Below are positions 34,231-41,301 of a stretch of DNA of 64,000 nt, piece after piece. How positions within the stretch are numbered: position 1 is the stretch's first letter; each line of letters opens with the position of its first letter. The position numbers and the translations under genes are program-made. Below the pieces are notes generated by a model that worked only from the letters and a program-made list of their open reading frames with translations, ran no database searches and was not told the origin of the DNA. Source of the DNA: Paenibacillus amylolyticus (GTDB lineage Bacteria; Bacillota; Bacilli; Paenibacillales; Paenibacillaceae); assembly GCF_003719335.1 (NCBI RefSeq), contig NZ_RIAS01000015.1, positions 1 through 64,000 of the forward strand. The letters are read 5' to 3'.

Positions 34231-34539
34231 TTAGGCTTTAACGGGCATTTCGAATGTAACTGGATCAATGAATTTGAAGTCAACAATCTTGATGCCAAGT
34301 TTTTTACCTCTCATATCAAGAGCCGTTACTGCTTCATAAATTCCAGGAACTTGTCCAATCTTGTTAAAAAAGCTGTATTCCATATTCTGAGACATAGGGA
34401 TCGAACCTATTTCATTATCACCTGTTGAGTTATCAAGACTGATATAATGCACTTTACATCCTTCAACCGTGCGACCTGTTTTTTCATCATCAAAGCTGTA
34501 ACGGTTGGCACCCAATACGACAACCTTCATGTTATCCAT
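34231..34539 (-). CDS. Probable phage ssDNA-binding protein
   Basis: A 102-residue beta-rich soluble protein (starting MDNMKVVVLGANRYSFDDE). Size, position between the replication region and coat genes, and likely OB-like fold fit the gene V-type ssDNA-binding protein that coats phage ssDNA before packaging. The family assignment is from context more than motif. AGAGGAG lies nine bases before the ATG. Confidence 0.6.
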   Translation of the reverse strand: MDNMKVVVLGANRYSFDDEKTGRTVEGCKVHYISLDNSTGDNEIGSIPMSQNMEYSFFNKIGQVPGIYEAVTALDMRGKKLGIKIVDFKFIDPVTFEMPVKA

Positions 34540-34574
34540 TTTTCATTTCTCCTCTGGGTTTTAGATTTTTATAT

Positions 34575-34673
34575 TTGAACGATCCGAAGATCAGTGTTCA
34601 CGATCCAATACAATGTTTCAGGTTTCCAATACGTTGTTTCATGTTCCAGCACAATGTTCACAATTTGTTCACA
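34575..34673 (-). repeat. Iteron-like tandem repeats of about 20 bp
   Basis: Degenerate units begin TGTTCACGATCCAATACAA (34595), TGTTTCAGGTTTCCAATACG (34614), TGTTTCATGTTCCAGCACAA (34635) and TGTTCACAATTTG (34655), with a weaker unit at 34575. The period is 19-21 bp. They sit between the replication region and ssb, so they may bind Rep or a regulator. Confidence 0.6.
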
Positions 34674-34718
34674 TTTAATTTTTGGCATTTTTCGTTGCAT
34701 AAACATTCAAATTTGCGG

Positions 34719-34732
34719 TGAATAATTATTCA
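34719..34732. repeat. 14-bp palindrome TGAATAATTATTCA
   Basis: Perfect AT-rich palindrome in the phage intergenic region, between the iterons and the terminator at 34755. Possible operator or melting site. Confidence 0.45.
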
Positions 34733-34754
34733 TCACATTGATATTTTTATGCAT

Positions 34755-34781
34755 AAAAAAACGCCCACCAATTGGCGGACG
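34755..34781 (-). terminator. Minus-strand terminator in the phage intergenic region
   Basis: CGTCCGCCAA and TTGGTGGGCG form a stem with two mismatches, followed on the minus strand by seven T. It would end transcripts from Rep or from the promoter at 34954. Confidence 0.65.
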
Positions 34782-34788
34782 TAGTTAC

Positions 34789-34802
34789 AGAACATGTGTT
34801 CT
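34789..34802. promoter_or_regulatory. Candidate LexA (SOS) box
   Basis: AGAACATGTGTTCT fits the Gram-positive LexA core GAAC-RNRY-GTTC fully and deviates from CGAACRNRYGTTYG only at the outer bases. A weak extended -10 on the minus strand (TGCTACAAA) lies just upstream of it. Confidence 0.5.
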
Positions 34803-34953
34803 GATTTATTTGTAGCATATAACGGGATATACTAAATGTAACGAGACACACTGGTTCACACAGTATGTCTCATAGGAAAGGCTAACTGAGTCCGCCAAGA
34901 AGCAGTTCGCCTTTCTGATATTTAATTAAGTTGGTAAATAAGTTTCTTCCTAT

Positions 34954-34982
34954 AGTATAGTACAAGACCCGACATTTGCCAA
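34954..34982 (-). promoter_or_regulatory. SigA promoter in the phage intergenic region
   Basis: On the minus strand TTGGCA, a 17-base spacer and TATACT. A CTATAG core like those of the regulator operator array overlaps the -10 (34950-34955). It lies downstream of rep and directs transcription towards ssb and the coat genes. Confidence 0.7.
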
Positions 34983-35025
34983 CGAAAATTTTGGGTTTTT
35001 TAGGCTTGAAACAGGTAAATATGTC

Positions 35026-36222
35026 CTATTTTTTTAGGTCTGGAGATTGAGACGTTCCCGCGTCTCTTTTTTCATGCTCATAATGCTGCTGTGCCAGTCG
35101 TTTTTGATGTTCCGCAATCGCCAAATCACGGTTTTCTCTGTACTGATCATAGCGTTTCGCTCTACCAGCAATATCATGAGCACGTTCGACTTCCATCATT
35201 TCGCGGAAAGCTTCCGCACGTTTCCATTGGGCTTCACTCATTTTGAGTAGGCCACGTTCCATCATATCGACAAAATACTCTTCGCCTGGACTGCCCATGG
35301 CGTACCAGACCTCAGCCTGAGTCGCTGAAACTTGATTATGGAGCCAGCCCTCTTTGATCGGGATCGTCTTATCTGGAGCCTTGGAAGCAAGTCGAAGCTT
35401 CGCGGCATCGTTCAGGAAGTCCAACCAAAATTCCGATATAGGCCAGCGCGCTTTATTACTGTCACCGTTATCATCTACATAATTAATGTAGTGAGACAAT
35501 ATGCCGAATATAATTTCGCCTGTCGTTGTACCTTTCGTTATAAACTCAGCTGTAGTCTGTGCCCGATCATCAGAAAGCTGTAACTCAATCCGGTTCCAAG
35601 CGGTGAGGCCTTCTTCAAGTTCTTTACCAGCATTCACACGCTCAAAATTCTTTTCATATATACGGAGTTGCATTTTAGATGTAGGAGAACCATAATAGAT
35701 AGTTTTACCATGGCTAGACCCATCAGCCAGTTTAATTTTCTCCGTTGGCTGTGCAGATCGCCACTTGCTACGACATAAACCCTTTTTCGCCTTACGGATC
35801 AGGTCGCCAACTTTGAAATACGGCTTATCGTCATGATATCGGATATCATCCACAGCTAAATCAATTCGACTGATCTTAGCGTCATGATTCAGTAGTTCTT
35901 CTATTAAAGCGTCCCACTGATCGCCAAAGTACGTTTCCCATTGACGACAGCCTTGACCGGACATCTGTACATGGATTCCCATATCACCCGTGCCACCGTA
36001 CAAGATGCGAATGTCTCCACACACTTTCTGATAATGGTAACCATGGAGTCCCCGCGGCATATCAACAAACTCAGATTCCGGAATATTTAAGAGCATACAT
36101 ACATCGTTCACGGTTACCGCCGTCCGGATCGTGCCGTGCTCCGATTCATGAGCCATGGTTTTGACCGTGAAACTAAGCCAGTCTATTAATGAAATCAAAT
36201 TCTCTCTATTGTTATCAGGCAT
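35026..36222 (-). CDS. Rolling-circle replication initiator (Rep_trans-type)
   Basis: The 398-residue protein resembles the Rep_trans/phage replication initiator family that nicks the plus-strand origin and starts rolling-circle replication. Recognisable parts are LISLIDWLSFTVKT near the N terminus, ISRIDLAVDDIRY in the middle and KTIYYGSPTSKMQLRIYEKN, a pattern shared by RCR plasmid initiators of Gram-positives. The C-terminal third is helical and charged. GGAGG lies ahead of the ATG. The gene abuts the right border, with the candidate attR 35 bases upstream of its start. Confidence 0.82.
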   Translation of the reverse strand: MPDNNRENLISLIDWLSFTVKTMAHESEHGTIRTAVTVNDVCMLLNIPESEFVDMPRGLHGYHYQKVCGDIRILYGGTGDMGIHVQMSGQGCRQWETYFGDQWDALIEELLNHDAKISRIDLAVDDIRYHDDKPYFKVGDLIRKAKKGLCRSKWRSAQPTEKIKLADGSSHGKTIYYGSPTSKMQLRIYEKNFERVNAGKELEEGLTAWNRIELQLSDDRAQTTAEFITKGTTTGEIIFGILSHYINYVDDNGDSNKARWPISEFWLDFLNDAAKLRLASKAPDKTIPIKEGWLHNQVSATQAEVWYAMGSPGEEYFVDMMERGLLKMSEAQWKRAEAFREMMEVERAHDIAGRAKRYDQYRENRDLAIAEHQKRLAQQHYEHEKRDAGTSQSPDLKK

Positions 36223-36256
36223 TGTGTACTAACCTCCATGAAACGGTTTTCAAAAA

Positions 36257-36273
36257 TGTAATACTCCTGTAAT
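36257..36273 (+). repeat. Candidate attR, 17-bp repeat
   Basis: TGTAATACTCCTGTAAT, matching 24507-24523 at 16 of 17 bases. It lies in the upstream region of rep. Confidence 0.65.
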
Positions 36274-36346
36274 GTTAGTAACACAAGCCTTTAACAATGT
36301 GCGTTTATAATAACAGACATGACCCCCTTTTTTTATATATCCTTTG

Positions 36347-36379
36347 AACCTGCACACCGTGTGCAGGTTATTTTTTTTC
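36347..36379 (+). terminator. Host terminator upstream of hisS
   Basis: AACCTGCAC and GTGCAGGTT with an ACCGT loop, then A and eight T. It lies just outside the phage and insulates the hisS promoter. Confidence 0.88.
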
Positions 36380-36398
36380 TATCTTTGCATGTTAGCCC

Positions 36399-36427
36399 TT
36401 GACTTTAGTACTGCGGTTCATTACAAT
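36399..36427 (+). promoter_or_regulatory. SigA promoter of hisS-aspS
   Basis: TTGACT, a 17-base spacer and TACAAT, about 50 bases before the T-box leader. Confidence 0.8.
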
Positions 36428-36440
36428 CAGAAAATAATAC

Positions 36441-36456
36441 GTTGACTATAGTCAAC
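36441..36456. repeat. Perfect 16-bp palindrome at the hisS transcription start
   Basis: GTTGACTATAGTCAAC begins about 14 bases after the -10 hexamer. It could be an operator or a 5' hairpin of the leader RNA. Confidence 0.5.
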
Positions 36457-36477
36457 TAAAGTCGTTTTTTTGAATAA

Positions 36478-36838
36478 TATGACTGATTTGATGACGGGAC
36501 CAAGTACTCCGTACCCACATGACCAGAGAGGAATCCCCAAGGCTGTAAGGATTCTCTTGATGAGCGGACGAATGACTTCCCCGAGAACAGACGGCGAACA
36601 AGGCAGAGACAATCTGCGGATCTTAGTAGCCGGCCTGCGCATGACGTGCGTTATACGTAGAGCGGAAGAGCTGTTGATCTGGATGTAGCATTGAACACAT
36701 CCTGACGTAACAGTGACAACCTGAACGGCTATAGGCTCAGGCTTCCGGAATGTGGGTGGTACCACGGGTGAATGTATATACAATCTCTCGTCCCTTTGTT
36801 TGCTGTATATGAGCAAACAGGGCGAGGGATTTTTTTGT
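36478..36838 (+). promoter_or_regulatory. T-box leader of hisS (with terminator)
   Basis: The T-box sequence GGGTGGTACCACG lies at 36754-36766 and is followed by a large terminator hairpin (36783-36830) with a run of T. Upstream is a long structured stem I with AGAGAGGAA and a GGCTG apical element. Uncharged tRNA binding would favour the antiterminator and allow hisS transcription. The specifier codon could not be assigned with certainty; GAC at 36574-36576 is one candidate. Confidence 0.85.
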
Positions 36839-37054
36839 TTTTTAGTTAAGATATGAGATTTACACGAAGAACGGAGAGGACAGAAAAAAACCTGGAAAAG
36901 CGAAGCGTTCGCCTTTATCACCGAATTTTAACATTTTAAAGTTTTATTCAAAAAAATTTGGGGATAACAGCGATTGAAAGGTTTTCTGTCCGCGTAGTGG
37001 GAATCGTGGAATATCTTAACGTTTACAGAGAAAATCAATGCTGGAGGGATACAG

Positions 37055-38308
37055 ATGGGTTTTCAGAAACCGACAGGAACGCAGGATTTGCTGCCTGGTG
37101 TAGTCGAGAAATGGCAGTATGTGGAAGGGAAAGCAAGGGATCTGTGTCGACGCTTTAATTACCGCGAGATTCGCACGCCGATCTTCGAGCAGACATCCTT
37201 GTTTGTACGAGGCGTAGGAGAAACGACAGATATCGTTGAGAAAGAGATGTATACCTTTGATGACAAAGGCAATCGCAGCATGACACTTCGTCCGGAAGGC
37301 ACAGCAGGTGTGGTTCGTGCTTACGTGGAGAATAAGCTTTATGGCGAACCGGATGTGAGCAAGCTGTATTATATCGGACCAATGTTCCGGTATGAGCGTC
37401 CGCAGGCTGGCCGTCAGCGTCAGTTTCACCAGTTTGGTGTAGAGGCTCTTGGTGCAGTTGATCCGGCAATTGATGCCGAAGTCATTGCACTTGGCTACCA
37501 GCTGTGTGTAGAGCTTGGCCTGAAGGATGTCAAAGTGGAAATTAACTCGGTGGGGAATGCAACAAGTCGGGCGGAATACCGCGAGACACTGCTTGGTTTC
37601 CTTAGACCAATGAAGGACACACTTTGCAAAGACTGCCAGTCCCGGATGGAGCGTAACCCACTGCGTGTACTGGATTGTAAGGTGGATCAGGATAAATTCG
37701 TTGGAGCTCCGTCCATCCTGGACAGCCTGGATGAAGAATCATTAAGTCATTTTGCCAAACTGCAGGGGTATCTGGACGATTTCGGCGTAGACTATGCGGT
37801 GAACAACCGTCTGGTAAGAGGGCTTGATTATTACACTCTCACTGCATTTGAGTTAAAGGCACAAGGTATCGGAGCCATTGATACCGTTGGTGGCGGTGGC
37901 AGATACAATGGTCTTGTTGGTGATATCGGCGGACCCGATCAGCCGGGCATCGGCTTTGGTATTGGGCTGGAGCGCATTCAGCTCATTCTGGAGCACCAGA
38001 ACATTGAAGTAACAACACTTGCTCCGCTGGACGTATATTTTGTCGCTCTAGGTGAGGCGGCGGATCGTGAGGTCAATCGACTGTTGTTCAAGTTACGTCA
38101 ATCCGGCTTATCCGGTGAACGTGATTATCTGGGCCGCAAGATGAAAGCACAGATGAAATCAGCAGACCGCTTCAAAGCTCGCTATACGGCGATCCTTGGG
38201 GATGACGAACTGGAGCGTGGCGAGATTTCACTCAAAGCGATGGATACAGGTGAGCAGCAGACCGTGAAGCTGGATGATCTGGTGGCAACGGTACGCGGAA
38301 ACAATTAA
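37055..38308 (+). CDS. hisS: Histidyl-tRNA synthetase
   Basis: Charges tRNA-His. A class II synthetase of 417 residues with motif 1 region (YREIRTPIFEQTSLF), motif 2 (GPMFRYERPQAGRQRQFHQFGVE), the histidine motifs LVRGLDYYTLTAFE and GGGGRYNGLV, motif 3 (GIGFGIGLERI) and the C-terminal anticodon-binding domain. GGAGGG precedes the ATG. Expressed from the T-box leader, with aspS downstream as in B. subtilis. Confidence 0.97.
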   Translation: MGFQKPTGTQDLLPGVVEKWQYVEGKARDLCRRFNYREIRTPIFEQTSLFVRGVGETTDIVEKEMYTFDDKGNRSMTLRPEGTAGVVRAYVENKLYGEPDVSKLYYIGPMFRYERPQAGRQRQFHQFGVEALGAVDPAIDAEVIALGYQLCVELGLKDVKVEINSVGNATSRAEYRETLLGFLRPMKDTLCKDCQSRMERNPLRVLDCKVDQDKFVGAPSILDSLDEESLSHFAKLQGYLDDFGVDYAVNNRLVRGLDYYTLTAFELKAQGIGAIDTVGGGGRYNGLVGDIGGPDQPGIGFGIGLERIQLILEHQNIEVTTLAPLDVYFVALGEAADREVNRLLFKLRQSGLSGERDYLGRKMKAQMKSADRFKARYTAILGDDELERGEISLKAMDTGEQQTVKLDDLVATVRGNN

Positions 38309-38496
38309 GAACCTACGATGGAACGACAATTGTAGAATCGGCAAGTGGCTATGGTGAATGGATTCCGGTTGTACGGACGGTAATCTCCAGAGACAGGATG
38401 CCTTTCAAATATATATCTTCACGTAACCGGATTGTGGAAGGCGGGCTACATGCTTGTCTGCACAGAACGGAAATTTCACATAAGAGGAGTTTGGTT

Positions 38497-40275
38497 ATGA
38501 AAAGAAGTCATCATTGCGGCGCATTAACAAACGCACATATCGGTGAAACGGTAACATTGAACGGCTGGGTACAGACCCGTCGTGACCTGGGGGGCGTACT
38601 GTTTATCGATCTGCGTGACCGCAGCGGTATTGTACAAGTTGTTTTTAACCCGGCATATTCCGGTGAAGCATTGCAGATCGCAGATCGTGTACGCAGTGAA
38701 TATGTCATCGCGGTAACGGGTAAAGTGGTTAAACGTGATGCAGAGACTGTAAACAAAAACTTGTCAACAGGCGAGATCGAAGTTCAAATTACGGAAATCG
38801 AAGTGTTGAATGCAGCGAAAACACCTCCATTCTTCATTGAAGATGGTGTTGAAGTAGACGAATCCCTGCGTTTGAAATATCGTTACCTGGACCTGCGTCG
38901 TCCGGAAATGTTCGAAACATTGAAACTGCGTTCCAAAGCGTCCAAAGTGTTCCGTGACTTCCTGGACGGAGAAGAGTTTGTTGAGGTGGAAACACCAATC
39001 CTGACCAAGAGCTCGCCGGAAGGTGCGCGTGACTATCTCGTACCAAGCCGTGTGCATGAAGGAGAATTCTTCGCCCTGCCACAATCCCCACAAATCTACA
39101 AACAATTGTTGATGGTTGGTGGACTTGAGCGTTACTACCAAATTGCTCGTTGTTTCCGTGATGAAGATTTGCGTGCAGACCGTCAACCGGAGTTCACTCA
39201 AGTCGATATCGAGACATCCTTCTTGCAACAAGATGACCTGTTGCCAATGATGGAACAGTTGATGGCGAAATTGCTGCGTGAAACAAAAGGTATTGAGCTG
39301 GAATTGCCATTCCAACGGATTACGTATGCTGATGCAATGGGCAAATATGGTTCCGACAAACCAGATCTGCGTTTTGGCATGGAACTGGTGGAAATGAATG
39401 ATATCGTAGCAGGCAGCGGTGTGAAAGTATTTGCTTCCGTTATCGAAAAAGGCGGCGAAGTGAAAGTACTGAACGCCAAAGGCTGTGGTACGTGGAGCCG
39501 TAAAGAGATCGACGATCTGGGACCATTCGCTGCTCGTTACGGCGCTAAAGGTCTTGCTTGGATTCAAGTGAAAGACGGCGAGTTCAAAGGGCCAATCGTG
39601 AAGTTCTTTACACCGGAAGAGATTGAAGCTGTTAAAGAACGTACAGGCGCTGAAGAAGGCGACTTGTTACTCTTCTCCGCTGACACCAAAAAAGTGGTTG
39701 CTGATGTCCTCGGTGCCTTGCGTCTGAAAATCGGACGTCAACTCGGTCTGATTGATGACAGCAAGTTCAAGTTTGCTTGGGTTGTGGACTTCCCGCTGCT
39801 CGGCTATGATGAAGAAGCAAAACGTTATGTGGCGGAACACCATCCGTTCACACGTCCAAAAGACGAAGATGTACATCTGTTCGACACAGACCCGGGCGCA
39901 ATCCGTGCCCAAGCCTATGACCTTGTTCTAAACGGTTATGAAGTCGGTGGCGGTTCAATGCGTATCTACAAACGTGATGTACAGGAAAAAATGTTTGCTG
40001 CGCTTGGACTTACACCGGAAGTAGCTAACGATAAATTCGGTTATCTGCTCGAAGCATTTGAATATGGTACACCACCACATGGCGGTATCGCCTTTGGTCT
40101 GGACCGTCTTGTGATGCTGCTGGCAGGACGCACAAATCTGCGTGAAACCATTGCCTTCCCGAAAACGGCAAGTGCAACCGATCTGTTGATGAATGCACCT
40201 TCCGAAGTGGATGGATCACAACTCGAACAACTTCACATCCGTGTAGCCCGTAAACCTGTCGCGGAAAAGAAATAA
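38497..40275 (+). CDS. aspS: Aspartyl-tRNA synthetase
   Basis: Charges tRNA-Asp. The 592-residue protein has an N-terminal OB anticodon-binding domain (VTLNGWVQTRRDLGGVLFIDLRD), the class II motifs (RYLDLRR, FRDEDLRADRQPEFTQVD, GIAFGLDRLVMLL) and the bacterial GAD insertion domain in the middle. ATG 38497 has AAGAGGAG upstream; the open frame to 38398 has no site. It lies 188 bases after hisS without a terminator, so it is probably under the same T-box. Confidence 0.96.
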   Translation: MKRSHHCGALTNAHIGETVTLNGWVQTRRDLGGVLFIDLRDRSGIVQVVFNPAYSGEALQIADRVRSEYVIAVTGKVVKRDAETVNKNLSTGEIEVQITEIEVLNAAKTPPFFIEDGVEVDESLRLKYRYLDLRRPEMFETLKLRSKASKVFRDFLDGEEFVEVETPILTKSSPEGARDYLVPSRVHEGEFFALPQSPQIYKQLLMVGGLERYYQIARCFRDEDLRADRQPEFTQVDIETSFLQQDDLLPMMEQLMAKLLRETKGIELELPFQRITYADAMGKYGSDKPDLRFGMELVEMNDIVAGSGVKVFASVIEKGGEVKVLNAKGCGTWSRKEIDDLGPFAARYGAKGLAWIQVKDGEFKGPIVKFFTPEEIEAVKERTGAEEGDLLLFSADTKKVVADVLGALRLKIGRQLGLIDDSKFKFAWVVDFPLLGYDEEAKRYVAEHHPFTRPKDEDVHLFDTDPGAIRAQAYDLVLNGYEVGGGSMRIYKRDVQEKMFAALGLTPEVANDKFGYLLEAFEYGTPPHGGIAFGLDRLVMLLAGRTNLRETIAFPKTASATDLLMNAPSEVDGSQLEQLHIRVARKPVAEKK

Positions 40276-40293
40276 AGGAGGCATCGATTTTCA

Positions 40294-41052
40294 ATGCTCC
40301 ATCAATTTTCAAGAACAGAGCTTGCGATCGGACCTGAAGGTCTGAATACGCTCAGAAATAGCACGGTAGCCGTACTTGGCATCGGCGGTGTGGGCGGGAT
40401 TGCTGTAGAAGCACTTGCCCGCAGCGGCGTTGGCCGAATCATCCTGATTGACAAAGATGTAGTGGATATCACGAACATCAACCGTCAAATTCATGCACTT
40501 ACCACCACGGTAGGTCAGAAAAAGGCCGACTTGATGGTAGAGCGTGTGAAATTGATCAATCCGGAATGTGACGCCATTGCGCTCAACATGTTTTATACCG
40601 AAGAAACGTATGAGGAATTGTTCAAGTACGATCTGGATTACGTGCTGGATGCTTCCGATACGATTATCTACAAAATACATCTCATTAAAGAGTGCCTAAA
40701 ACGCAAAATTCCGATCATCTCCAGCATGGGCGCTGCCAACAAAATGGACCCGACGAAGTTCCAGGTGGCGGATATTTCGAAAACGTCCATGGACCCGATT
40801 GCCCGAGTGGTGCGCACCAAGTTGCGTAAAGACGGCATCAAAAAGGGCGTGAAGGTGGTATTCTCTACCGAGGAGCCATTGAAGCCACGCGCAGACGTGA
40901 CGCAGAAGATCGTTCCCGAGAATGCGCCGGAGATTCGCAAAGCGAAACAGCCACCAGCAAGTAACGCTTTTGTCCCGCCGGTAGCTGGTCTGATTATGGT
41001 CAGTGTTGCAGTGAAAGATCTGCTTGAAAAAGCGGAGAAGTCAGAGGCTTAA
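40294..41052 (+). CDS. tcdA: tRNA threonylcarbamoyladenosine dehydratase TcdA
   Basis: TcdA cyclises t6A37 of tRNA to ct6A with ATP. It is an E1-like enzyme of 252 residues: nucleotide-binding LGIGGVGGIAVEALARSGVG, IDKDVVDITNINRQ, DASDTIIYK and the C-terminal region after DISKTSMDPIARVVR. AAAGGAGG precedes the ATG. Same position as yrvM in B. subtilis. Confidence 0.93.
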   Translation: MLHQFSRTELAIGPEGLNTLRNSTVAVLGIGGVGGIAVEALARSGVGRIILIDKDVVDITNINRQIHALTTTVGQKKADLMVERVKLINPECDAIALNMFYTEETYEELFKYDLDYVLDASDTIIYKIHLIKECLKRKIPIISSMGAANKMDPTKFQVADISKTSMDPIARVVRTKLRKDGIKKGVKVVFSTEEPLKPRADVTQKIVPENAPEIRKAKQPPASNAFVPPVAGLIMVSVAVKDLLEKAEKSEA

Positions 41053-41106
41053 GCAAACAACATATCAGATCAAATCAATTAACATTGTATAAGATCAACC
41101 GAATGA

Positions 41107-41138
41107 AGCGCGGGTGCTGCGAGCACCTGCGTTTTTTG
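41107..41138 (+). terminator. Terminator after tcdA
   Basis: GCGCGGGTGCT and AGCACCTGCGT form a stem with a three-base loop, followed by six T. Confidence 0.85.
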
Positions 41139-41301
41139 GTTCTATTCTTTTTTCATTGCATGGATAACTAAATTAAGAGGGGATTCGATACGTCAGGATT
41201 ACGTCATGTACTTCACCGTGAAAACGGTGTATGATATGGTGTGCTGCGCGAAATGATGATACATACATAATGATTTGCGGCCAGAGAGGGGAACAGAACG
41301 A

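Larger units (their letters stand above)
34755..34947 (-). ncRNA. Putative phage structured RNA or packaging/origin signal
   Basis: A strong promoter (34954-34982) would start an RNA near 34947 that has no coding gene. It folds into two strong hairpins (34877-34914, arms AAAGGCTAACTG/CAGTTCGCCTTT; 34843-34871, arms GAGACACACTG/CAGTATGTCTC) and ends at a terminator, about 190 bases in all. The same structures in ssDNA could be the packaging signal or the complementary-strand origin. Confidence 0.45.
24507..36273. mobile_element. Integrated filamentous phage (inovirus-like prophage), about 11.75 kb
   Basis: Defining genes: rolling-circle Rep (35026), probable ssDNA-binding protein (34231), two paralogous coat proteins of 52 and 56 residues with an acidic/polar N part, membrane span and basic C end, a run of very small membrane proteins, large secreted fibronectin-type proteins, a Zot/pI-like ATPase (26888) and a tyrosine integrase (25087). 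Gene order Rep - ssb - coat - minor proteins - Zot is that of inoviruses. All genes but one read on the minus strand. The borders are a 17-bp direct repeat with one mismatch. Insertion falls between a host terminator and the hisS leader without disrupting a visible gene. Confidence 0.88.

Noticed and set aside
34575..34673. Tandem repeats considered as a CRISPR array
   Set aside because: Units adjoin one another without unique spacers and are degenerate; no cas genes are in the window.
41214..41229. Inverted repeat CACCGT/ACGGTG before the purine permease considered as a purine riboswitch
   Set aside because: The conserved three-way junction and loop sequences of purine riboswitches are not present; it is at most an operator.
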